DNA from: an uncultured Verrucomicrobiales bacterium | GTDB taxonomy: Bacteria > Verrucomicrobiota > Verrucomicrobiia > Verrucomicrobiales > Akkermansiaceae | NCBI GenBank assembly: GCA_937905985.1 | Contig: CALCWC010000089.1 | Location: forward strand, 1-20,785 | DNA length: 20,785 nucleotides | Direction of reading: 5' to 3' | Part shown: piece after piece, positions 16,101-20,785 of the stretch | How the letters are laid out: each line of letters opens with the position of its first letter | Position numbering within the stretch: position 1 is the stretch's first letter | Translations under genes and position numbers: made by a program | Notes under the pieces: model-generated | What the model saw: the letters and a program-made list of their open reading frames with translations, nothing else | Databases searched by the model: none | Told to the model about the DNA's origin: nothing

Positions 16101-16953
16101 GATCGACGGCGGCTTCAACGTGAACTCCACCTCCGTGGAGGCATGGAACGCCGTGCTCCAGGGCCTGGCCAAGCGCAAGCTCGTTGCCCTCAAGGATGGC
16201 CGCCTCACGCTCGTGGAGCAGGGTAAGGGGCAGGATGAAGTCATCTTCTCCCGCTTCATGGCCTCCACCTCCGACAGGAGCCTGGATTCCCTCGGCGGCT
16301 ACAGCGTCATGCAGGGCTCCGCCCAGCTGCGCTCCGGTGGCGGCGGCATGGCCTCCGCCTGGGGTGAGGTCCGCATGCTCCAGCCGGAAACCATCCGCAC
16401 CCTGGCAGAGGAAATCGTCAAGCAGGTTCGCAAGCGCGGACCCTTCCTCAGCATGTCCGACTTCATCAACCGCCGTCTGGAGGCCGAGGGCGGGGAAAAC
16501 GCCCTCAAGGGCGCCCTGCAGGCCGCCATCGACGCCACGGACGTGAACCAGGAGTTCTTCAGCGAGGTTATACTGAACCAGCCTGACGGCGGGCGCCTGT
16601 TCAAGTTCCCGCAGGCGGACGAGGGCTCCATGCACACGGCGGCTCCGGGCTACCTCATCCAGAGCGATGTGCTGGCCTCTCTGGGCAACATTCTCACCGT
16701 GCGCGACGACACCTTCATTGTGCGTGCCTACGGCTGCGTGCGCACCAAGGATGGTGCCGTGCTCGCCCAGGCGTGGTGCGAGGCCACCGTGCAGCGCGAG
16801 ATTGAGTACGTCTCCCCGGAGAACGCTCCGGACGCAGCTGAATTCAAACCGGACGGCACCCGTGGGGAGACGAGTCTCAGCGAGGTCAACCGCCGGCTCG
16901 GCCGCAAGATGCGCGTGGTGGCATTCAAGTGGATGGACCCGTGGGACATCTAA
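13117..16953 (+). CDS. Verru_Chthon cassette protein A (large pseudopilin-like exported protein)
   Basis: This 1278-residue protein fits the Verru_Chthon cassette protein A family. A basic leader (residues 1-25) ends in RRKKG, followed by FALIATLTLMMLLAMLAVGV (26-45), the layout of a prepilin peptidase site. The usual Glu at +5 is absent, as in GspK/PilX-type minor pseudopilins. It should sit in the inner membrane with a very large periplasmic domain, perhaps as part of a type II secretion or type IV pilus-like assembly. Near the C-terminus, an EEIVKQVRKRGPFLSMSDF segment (about 1096-1114) and the PGYLIQSDVLASLG block are family-typical. No partner B, C or D genes of the usual cassette are in this window; it stands alone between fbaA and hemC. 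ATG 13117 was chosen over the open frame to 12919 because that part crosses the terminator. hemC follows directly. Confidence 0.88.
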   Translation: MRYQGVHNFKLKKGNARRAPRRKKGFALIATLTLMMLLAMLAVGVLAMASSQNRISMQAVLQAQARQQALVGLDAAIAQLQIELGPDRRVSASSGILQSDDNATGSHLLGVWDSWDGPIYGKSASGHGQIQATYTQGRSNMFRRWLISALKPDDTRSISTAAQLSSRKPGQRVCLLGEGTLGDTASPSQYIYADMVPLPPLSESDPNTGCFAWWVCGENQKAKVAIKEPEETSDPIEVLHRTWNTPGAVFGEDAGLGLPDKLDRPERVLTMPELPLLGGATAPAGMPYFFDATISSHSLLTNVRTGGFKQDLCMLLDKDSLTGTEFAARSNQDCPIAEGNDVPKGTEPSMPIGSWQTMYAYYNTWPDGSAVDGAFAARLQGGLSGDLYTRMSGSGTDVSGGSIKSPETSGQMSFYDSRSMLDSGNTTAGYARTPVMLAFVSNYAMISQPANDDPNDPKFHLCMAYAPMVLWWNPYNVAMRIPGHKLWSFSAPYRQIWLRKYNGIPNEGYYTFGWQEMVRQVAQDNFEFTFGRDSGDFFERDGGGKGDIVFQPGEILFFSPSKGRSLAEKQAVRTNPWQEGYTPNAVNGYYMRLYSSVPINQMEGTTEFSGKYRTELAIGAGEYVPGKVDPTKLPADPHGWSLVPGRPDCFTVVAGFGGMEETETPDPSDNAALNDKGGISPQRMLLGWVNPGEGQPDGNTDPDEGVEKKHISVSDRYIWSSAMMDDTMPFFFCSLGVAAKSANLKMDNKVYPGKDYRTKIWQHSSPAFWGSAILDPDDQTRRYHPYQLATLNVGSGLTAAPIDNIGNNGILGITSDGGEQVSFASVMELPIHPPFSLAGFAGMRLQPGWYKTAGGDRGGISQLRRMQYQAGVPGVGIGNAFADPCLPSGDVYSYFEQRELGMSVTGNTHIFGDFFDHGLLINDALWDRWFCSSVSDMPGKGSKVKAEDSLQKFMKGTEPLPVARYKKTNSPYRDEQVVEQIMNDDGWMKIAQYLMIDGGFNVNSTSVEAWNAVLQGLAKRKLVALKDGRLTLVEQGKGQDEVIFSRFMASTSDRSLDSLGGYSVMQGSAQLRSGGGGMASAWGEVRMLQPETIRTLAEEIVKQVRKRGPFLSMSDFINRRLEAEGGENALKGALQAAIDATDVNQEFFSEVILNQPDGGRLFKFPQADEGSMHTAAPGYLIQSDVLASLGNILTVRDDTFIVRAYGCVRTKDGAVLAQAWCEATVQREIEYVSPENAPDAAEFKPDGTRGETSLSEVNRRLGRKMRVVAFKWMDPWDI

Positions 16954-17906
16954 GATTTACAATTGACGATTTGCAATTGACAATTTGTAATTTAAGGATT
17001 GGGACGCGGGGGAGCGAGCTGGCACTGGCGCAGGCGCGCCAGGCGGCGGCTACCCTGCAGCAGGTGCATCCCGGCCTGCAGTGTGAGCTGCGCATCATCC
17101 ACACCGCCGGCGACCAGCGCACGGACATCCCGCTCTCCGAGGTCAACAAGGCCACCGGTACGGGCGACAAGGGCGTCTTCATCGCCGCCATTGAGGAAGC
17201 CCTCGCTGCTGGTGAAATCGACTGCGCCGTCCACAGCCTGAAAGATATGCCGGGGGCATTGGACCCGCGTTTCACGCTGGCCGCCGTGCTGCCGCGCGAG
17301 CAGGCGGAGGATGTGCTGGTGGAGCGGGAGGACGCGGATGCCGCGCATCCCGTGGTGGCCACGGGCAGCGTGCGCCGCGCGCACCTGGTGAAACTTCTCT
17401 GGCCCGCCGCGCGCACCGTTCCCGTGCGCGGCAACGTGGCCACGCGCCTGAGAAAGCTTGCAGAATCCGCGGAGGCCACCTCCACCCTGCTGGCGCGCGC
17501 CGGTCTCAACCGCCTCGGCTATACAAGCGATACGATGGAGGTCTGCGGCCGCACCCTGCACCTCCGCCCCTTGCCCGTGGAGGATTTCCCGCCCGCGCTG
17601 GGGCAGGGTATCATTGCCCTGGAAACACGCGCGGATGATGCCGCCGCCACCGCCCTGGTGTCTGCGGTCAACCATGTGCCCACCTCCCGCTGCATGCGCG
17701 CGGAACGCCGCTTCCTGGATCTTTTGAACGCGGATTGCTCTGTGCCCGTGGCGGGCCTTGCCACAGAGGATGCCGACGGCATCTTGACCCTGCGCATCAC
17801 CTATTTCACCCCGCAGGGGCGCTGCATCCGCCTCTCCCATACGGCCTCTCCCGCAGATTCCCCGGAGACCCTTGCACAGGCCGTGTACGCCCAACTGCCC
17901 CGCTAA
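16929..17906 (+). CDS. hemC: Hydroxymethylbilane synthase (porphobilinogen deaminase)
   Basis: The enzyme joins four porphobilinogen units into hydroxymethylbilane in tetrapyrrole synthesis. In numbering from GTG 16929 (325 residues): RIGTRGSELALAQA (23-36), VHSLKDMP (101-108, catalytic Asp106), ATGSVRRA (144-151), GQGIIALE (225-232) and NADCSVPVAG (267-276), where Cys270 should hold the dipyrromethane cofactor. The start is unclear: there is no ATG near the conserved RIGTRGS. GTG 16929 and GTG 16941 lie inside the previous gene; TTG 16971 and TTG 16977 lie in a heptanucleotide array (TTG 16977 would give 309 residues, nearer the family's usual ~310). No Shine-Dalgarno precedes any of them. 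It probably depends on read-through or translational coupling from the gene upstream. A hairpin follows the stop. Confidence 0.93.
   Translation: MDGPVGHLRFTIDDLQLTICNLRIGTRGSELALAQARQAAATLQQVHPGLQCELRIIHTAGDQRTDIPLSEVNKATGTGDKGVFIAAIEEALAAGEIDCAVHSLKDMPGALDPRFTLAAVLPREQAEDVLVEREDADAAHPVVATGSVRRAHLVKLLWPAARTVPVRGNVATRLRKLAESAEATSTLLARAGLNRLGYTSDTMEVCGRTLHLRPLPVEDFPPALGQGIIALETRADDAAATALVSAVNHVPTSRCMRAERRFLDLLNADCSVPVAGLATEDADGILTLRITYFTPQGRCIRLSHTASPADSPETLAQAVYAQLPR
16955..16996 (+). repeat. Six-copy imperfect heptanucleotide array in the 5' end of hemC
   Basis: Six tandem heptamers read ATTTACA, ATTGACG, ATTTGCA, ATTGACA, ATTTGTA and ATTTAAG. The array is AT-rich in a GC-rich setting. It begins one base after the stop of the preceding gene and is in frame with hemC (42 bases, 14 codons). 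The first 16 bases recur at 20625-20640. Confidence 0.85.
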
Positions 17907-17911
17907 CGCAG

Positions 17912-17943
17912 AAAGCCCGTCCGGCGCAAACCAGACGGGCTTT
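17912..17943 (+). terminator. Terminator-like hairpin after hemC
   Basis: AAAGCCCGTCCGG (17912-17924) pairs with CCAGACGGGCTTT (17931-17943), with one G-T type mismatch and a six-base loop. The tail TTTGAAAATT is only moderately T-rich. It is close in sequence to the hairpin at 2998-3028. Confidence 0.65.
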
Positions 17944-17950
17944 GAAAATT

Positions 17951-17968
17951 CCTAATCTTAATCCTAAT
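17951..17968. repeat. Three imperfect hexamers CCTAAT/CTTAAT/CCTAAT
   Basis: CCTAAT, CTTAAT and CCTAAT follow one another between hemC and tpiA, in an AT-rich patch. No function is evident. Confidence 0.5.
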
Positions 17969-17974
17969 TCCCAT

Positions 17975-17992
17975 CCTCGCCACCCGGCGAGG
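17975..17992 (-). terminator. Possible weak terminator of tpiA
   Basis: CCTCGCC (17975-17981) and GGCGAGG (17986-17992) form a 7-bp hairpin with a four-base loop, 11 bases past the tpiA stop. The minus-strand tail is AT-rich but has no T run, so termination strength is doubtful. Confidence 0.4.
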
Positions 17993-18003
17993 TGGGGCGG
18001 GCC

Positions 18004-18765
18004 TTACTCGGCCGCGCGGATGATGGCCGCGAAGGAGTCCGGCTTCAGGGCTGCGCCGCCCACCAGGGCACCGTCGATATCAGGCTGGCTCATCAGCTCG
18101 GCAGCGTTGCCAGGCTTCACGGAACCGCCGTACTGCAGGCGAACCTTGTCGGCTGCCTCGGCGCCAACGGCGTCTGCCAGCACGCTGCGGATGAACGCAT
18201 GCGCGGCCTGGGCGTCCGCGGCGGAGGCGGTCTTGCCGGTGCCGATGGCCCACACGGGTTCGTAGGCAATCACAATGCCCGCCACCTGCTCCGGGGTGAG
18301 GTCGGCAATGCCTTCCACCACCTGGGTCTTGAGGACGGTCTCCAGCTGGCCAGCCTCGCGCTGCTCCAGGGTCTCGCCGATGCAGTAGATGGGGATGATG
18401 CCGGCGGCGAGGGCCTTCTTGATCTTCTTGTTGATGTAGGCGTTGGTCTCGCCGTGGTACTGGCGGCGCTCGCTGTGGCCCACCACCACATACTTGCAGC
18501 CAAGCTCCGTGAGCATGGCCGTGGAAATCTCACCCGTGAACGCGCCGTTGTCGCGGTCGCTCACGTCCTGGGCGCCCACGCCCACGCAGGTGCAGCCGTT
18601 GAGGGCTTCCAGCACGGCGGGAATCGTCACGAACGGAGGAACAATCACCTTGTCGACCTTGATGTCGCAGGTCTTTTCATCCTTGAAGGCGGCCATGAAT
18701 TCACGAGCCTCCTTGGGGCCCATGTTCATCTTCCAGTTTGCAGCAATAATCGGTGTACGAGACAT
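18004..18765 (-). CDS. tpiA: Triose-phosphate isomerase
   Basis: The 253-residue protein is a complete triose-phosphate isomerase, which interconverts dihydroxyacetone phosphate and glyceraldehyde 3-phosphate. Catalytic residues are all visible: Lys12 in NWKMN (10-14), His97 in VGHSERR (95-101), and Glu169 in AYEPVWAIGTGK (167-178), which also holds the flexible loop 6. The phosphate-binding QYGGSVKPGNAAEL and the final DGALVGGAALK are present. ATG 18765 matches the normal N-terminus; the long frame upstream to 19467 is a shadow of the glycosyltransferase gene. It has its own strong promoter with a leader of about 25 bases and no Shine-Dalgarno. It lies about 5 kb from the aldolase gene, on the opposite strand. 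Confidence 0.97.
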   Translation of the reverse strand: MSRTPIIAANWKMNMGPKEAREFMAAFKDEKTCDIKVDKVIVPPFVTIPAVLEALNGCTCVGVGAQDVSDRDNGAFTGEISTAMLTELGCKYVVVGHSERRQYHGETNAYINKKIKKALAAGIIPIYCIGETLEQREAGQLETVLKTQVVEGIADLTPEQVAGIVIAYEPVWAIGTGKTASAADAQAAHAFIRSVLADAVGAEAADKVRLQYGGSVKPGNAAELMSQPDIDGALVGGAALKPDSFAAIIRAAE

Positions 18766-18796
18766 AGCTATGATGTGTCGGGTTGTGACGCCGCAA

Positions 18797-18825
18797 AACA
18801 TACCCCGCCCGCACGTTATTGTCAA
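18797..18825 (-). promoter_or_regulatory. Promoter of tpiA
   Basis: On the minus strand a perfect TTGACA (18820-18825) and TATGTT (18797-18802) are 17 bases apart. The -35 box lies 14 bases after the stop of the glycosyltransferase gene. Confidence 0.75.
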
Positions 18826-18839
18826 GACGTTTTCGCCCC

Positions 18840-19991
18840 TTAGCAACCATTGTCCGGCTCGATGGCGGGGAAGAGGCGGGGCAGCGTGCAGGGAGGCAGA
18901 ACCTTGGGCCGCCACGCGGCGGCTATGCCGGCGGGGTTGCGCTTGCCGGAGTCCCAGGCGGCGGATTCCGCTTGCAGCGCGGCGGCCAGGGATGTCGGCG
19001 TGTCCTCTGCCGCCACGGTGCCGCCGCCGTCCTGCGTGTACCAGATGACGTTGCAGAGGTGGACGGGGCGGTTGGGGCACACCACGGCCGCGCCGCAGCA
19101 GTGGGCCTCCAGCGAGACGTTGTGCGTGCCCTCCGCGAAGGAGGTGCACAGGCAGGCTAGGGCGCGGTTGTAGGCGTTGCAGAGGGTGGCGTGGTCCGCC
19201 TGCCCCAAGAGGCGCACATGCTGCCGCACTTCCGGCGGCAGGGCGGCGTGCCAGGCCAGCATCTCCGGCGTGGGGGTGCCGTATACCTCGGTATCGCACA
19301 GCTCGGCGGCATCCGTGGAGGCGTAGTAGGCGTCCAGCGTGGCGGTGAGCATGGCCGGGCGCTTGTTGGTCTCGTCGCTCCATTTGCCAACCGTCACAAA
19401 CAGGCGTTCCCTCTCTTGCCCCGTGTGGTGGAACACCGGGGAGACGGGGCAGGGCATTTCCACGCACTTGGAGGCTATGCGGGCTCCGTACGCGGGATCG
19501 CGCAGGAAGGCGTCCCGGTTGGCGGGTGTGGTGGTGATGGTGTCTGCATAGTCCAGGTGGCAGGCGCGCATGCGGTTGATGAGCGTGTCCTTCACGCGGT
19601 TGACAAGGCGTTTCACCGCGCCTCCGGGGCGCTTCAGGTGCGCGTGGAGCTCGCAGTTGGCATCATAGTGGATGACCAGGCGGATGCCCGCTTGGTGGAT
19701 GGCGCGCGCCACAGCGGTGTAGCGCGGGTCGCCCCAGGAGTACAGCATCACCCCGTCCAGCTTTTGCTCACGCCACCAGGCTGCGGATGTCAGCTGCCGC
19801 AAGGGCACGCGGATGAGCGGACCCTCCGGCAGGTCGTCCTCCTGTGCCGGCAGGGGCATCACCACGCGGCTCTCTGCGCCCAGCGACTGTAGGCTGCGGC
19901 AGAGCAGCCCGGTGTCGCGCGTGTAGAACGATGCGTCCCCGTGGAAGGAAAACGGCGTGCAGGTGAAGATTCTGGGGGGCTTGGCGCTCAT
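18840..19991 (-). CDS. Glycosyltransferase, GT4-like (GT-B fold)
   Basis: The 383-residue protein looks like a retaining glycosyltransferase of the GT4 type. The C-terminal half has the start of the nucleotide-sugar domain at FVTVGKWSDETNKRP (198-212) and the EGTHNVSLEA block (287-296), which gives the family's E-x7-E pair at Glu287 and Glu295. The N-terminal half begins with PPRIFTCTPFSFHGDASFYT and has a strand-helix pattern fitting the acceptor domain. Donor and acceptor sugars cannot be told; a role in cell-surface polysaccharide or glycolipid is the usual one. ATG 19991 follows a promoter with a very short leader (about nine bases). It lies just upstream of tpiA with no terminator seen between, so read-through into tpiA is possible. 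Divergent from the flavin reductase gene. Confidence 0.82.
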   Translation of the reverse strand: MSAKPPRIFTCTPFSFHGDASFYTRDTGLLCRSLQSLGAESRVVMPLPAQEDDLPEGPLIRVPLRQLTSAAWWREQKLDGVMLYSWGDPRYTAVARAIHQAGIRLVIHYDANCELHAHLKRPGGAVKRLVNRVKDTLINRMRACHLDYADTITTTPANRDAFLRDPAYGARIASKCVEMPCPVSPVFHHTGQERERLFVTVGKWSDETNKRPAMLTATLDAYYASTDAAELCDTEVYGTPTPEMLAWHAALPPEVRQHVRLLGQADHATLCNAYNRALACLCTSFAEGTHNVSLEAHCCGAAVVCPNRPVHLCNVIWYTQDGGGTVAAEDTPTSLAAALQAESAAWDSGKRNPAGIAAAWRPKVLPPCTLPRLFPAIEPDNGC

Positions 19992-20006
19992 CCTGATAAC
20001 CCCACC

Positions 20007-20034
20007 AGCATACCACGCGCGCGCGTCATGTCAA
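20007..20034 (-). promoter_or_regulatory. Promoter of the glycosyltransferase gene
   Basis: On the minus strand a perfect TTGACA (20029-20034) and TATGCT (20007-20012) are 16 bases apart. The -10 box ends 15 bases before ATG 19991. Confidence 0.7.
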
Positions 20035-20054
20035 GGCGTTGCCGCGCTTTGAAA

Positions 20055-20083
20055 TTGCATGGGCGCAATGCGCGGTGTATCAT
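20055..20083 (+). promoter_or_regulatory. Promoter of the flavin reductase-like gene
   Basis: TTGCAT (20055-20060) and TATCAT (20078-20083) are 17 bases apart. It is back-to-back with the glycosyltransferase promoter, the two -35 boxes lying 20 bases apart. The -10 box overlaps the upstream in-frame ATG 20082, which argues for starting translation at 20094. Confidence 0.6.
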
Positions 20084-20093
20084 GGCGGACATC

Positions 20094-20603
20094 ATGAAAA
20101 CCATCAACATAGACGACTTGGCCGTTTCCCCGTCCCGCCTCATCGGCAAGGATTGGATGCTCATCACCGCCGGTACGCCGGAGAAGTTCAACTGCATGAC
20201 CGCCAGCTGGGGCGGCATCGGCTACCTGTGGAACAAGCCCGTGGCCTTCGTCTTTGTGCGCCCCAACCGCTACACCCGCGAATTCATCGACCGCGAGGCC
20301 GGCCTCACCCTCACCATCATGCCGGAGAAGTACCGCAACGACCTCGTCTTCTGCGGCCGCAACAGCGGGCGGGATGTGGACAAGATGGCTTCCACCGCGC
20401 TGGAGCCGGTGACCACGGAAAGCGGGCTGGTGACATACAAGGACGCGCGCTACGTGCTGGAGTGCCGCAAGATGTTCCGTGCGCCGCTGCCGCAGGAGGG
20501 TTTCCTGGACTGGAGCGAGGTCTTCCCCACCATGTATGCGGACGACAATCCCCTGCACCTGCTCTACATTTGCGAAATCACCCGCGTGCTTGCCGCGGAA
20601 TGA
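20094..20603 (+). CDS. Flavin reductase-like FMN-binding protein
   Basis: The 169-residue protein matches the flavin reductase-like, flavoredoxin-type split-barrel family. It opens with a strand carrying WMLITAGTPEKFNCMTASWG, in which the T-ASWGG part corresponds to the flavin-phosphate contact. YLWNKPVAFVFVRPNRYT, then LTLTIMPEKYRNDLVFCG, the substitute for the usual 'FxVN...' strand, follow. The C-terminal third (PLHLLYICEITRVL) is the last barrel strand. Such proteins bind FMN and pass electrons from NAD(P)H or another donor; the partner here is unknown. The frame is open upstream to 19941, but ATG 20094 fits the promoter (about four bases of leader) and the family start; ATG 20082 is the alternative. 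No signal peptide, so cytoplasmic. Confidence 0.85.
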   Translation: MKTINIDDLAVSPSRLIGKDWMLITAGTPEKFNCMTASWGGIGYLWNKPVAFVFVRPNRYTREFIDREAGLTLTIMPEKYRNDLVFCGRNSGRDVDKMASTALEPVTTESGLVTYKDARYVLECRKMFRAPLPQEGFLDWSEVFPTMYADDNPLHLLYICEITRVLAAE

Positions 20604-20617
20604 GGGTGCAAGCACCT

Positions 20618-20638
20618 ATTTACAATTTACAATTGACG
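20618..20638 (+). repeat. Three-copy heptanucleotide array, related to that in hemC
   Basis: ATTTACA, ATTTACA and ATTGACG are tandem, 14 bases past the flavin reductase stop. Bases 20625-20640 are identical to 16955-16970. The repeat pattern stops at about 20640, where the putative insertion element begins. Confidence 0.8.
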
Positions 20639-20693
20639 ATCACTGCCGTCCCATAAAATTTCGAGAAGACACAAAAAAGTGGTGGTAGGTTTT

Positions 20694-20715
20694 GCCAATT
20701 ACACTCATAATTGGC
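20694..20715. promoter_or_regulatory. Perfect hairpin just before the partial transposase-like gene
   Basis: GCCAATTA (20694-20701) and TAATTGGC (20708-20715) form a perfect 8-bp stem with a six-base loop, four bases before ATG 20720. It could limit translation start or be a protein-binding site, as is common near insertion sequence ends. Confidence 0.5.
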
Positions 20716-20719
20716 GCAT

Positions 20720-20785
20720 ATGAAAAAAACAACCACCACCACTGCAGGAAGATTATCAGTTCTCACCCAGCTTTGCAACCTTATT
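20720..20785 (+). CDS. Partial CDS, probable transposase N-terminus (cut by window end)
   Basis: Only 22 codons are in the window: a Lys/Thr-rich start MKKTTTTT followed by AGRLSVLTQLCNLI. The second part resembles the opening helix of IS4-type transposases ('..SVLxQLxxxIP..'), and the AT-rich non-coding flank (about 20641-20719) with a palindrome looks like an insertion sequence end. Local base composition differs from the GC-rich neighbours. No terminal inverted repeat can be shown because the other end is outside the window. It could be another small gene. Confidence 0.45.
   Translation, partial: MKKTTTTTAGRLSVLTQLCNLI

Noticed and set aside
13900..16635. 911-codon minus-strand open frame
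   Set aside because: It is fully antisense to the Verru_Chthon protein A gene; composition is typical of a shadow frame in GC-rich DNA.
18766..19467. N-terminal extension of tpiA to give a 487-residue fusion
   Set aside because: The extension lacks motifs, is antisense-frame to the glycosyltransferase coding sequence, and includes tpiA's own promoter. TpiA's normal N-terminus is at 18765.

Overview
The window looks like chromosomal sequence from a GC-rich member of the Verrucomicrobiota, most likely Akkermansia-like. The main pointer is the 1278-residue gene at 13117-16953, which matches the pattern of 'Verru_Chthon cassette protein A', a large pseudopilin-like family known from this phylum. 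The dense, mostly housekeeping gene content fits. The lineage is an inference; there is no rRNA gene here to confirm it.

Layout, left to right. 1-326: non-coding, with several hairpins and a terminator. 327-2516 (-): Aas-like acyl-activating enzyme with a degenerate acyltransferase domain. 2681-2974 (+): small DUF937-like protein. 3078-3677 (-): long-form ribosome hibernation factor. 3917-5522 (+): Nudix-like protein followed by a secreted DUF3472 protein. 5572-5790 (-): TM2-domain membrane protein. 5879-6601 (-): Tat-exported flavodoxin-fold protein. 6865-8510 (+): AbiEi/AbiEii-type toxin-antitoxin pair in an accessory slot with an AT-rich upstream region. 8529-11731 (-): an operon of two paralogous U32-like TIM-barrel proteins and metK. 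11946-12971 (+): class II fructose-bisphosphate aldolase. 13117-17906 (+): Verru_Chthon protein A followed by hemC. 18004-18765 (-): tpiA. 18840-19991 (-): glycosyltransferase. 20094-20603 (+): flavin reductase-like protein. 20720-end (+): first codons of a probable transposase.

Most genes have a recognisable sigma70-type promoter (TTGaca, 16-18 bases, TAnnnT). For seven of them the -10 box lies only 6-15 bases before the start codon, which implies leaderless or nearly leaderless mRNAs. Only two genes (2681 and the hibernation factor at 3677) show a clear AAGGAG ribosome-binding site. fbaA and tpiA are core glycolytic enzymes, metK makes S-adenosylmethionine and hemC makes tetrapyrrole. The AbiE pair is a candidate phage-defence module.

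Points most worth a second look: the two U32-like paralogs coupled to metK; a six-copy heptanucleotide array that forms the N-terminal coding region of hemC and recurs near the right edge; the leaderless promoter layout; and the acyltransferase domain that has lost its catalytic motifs.
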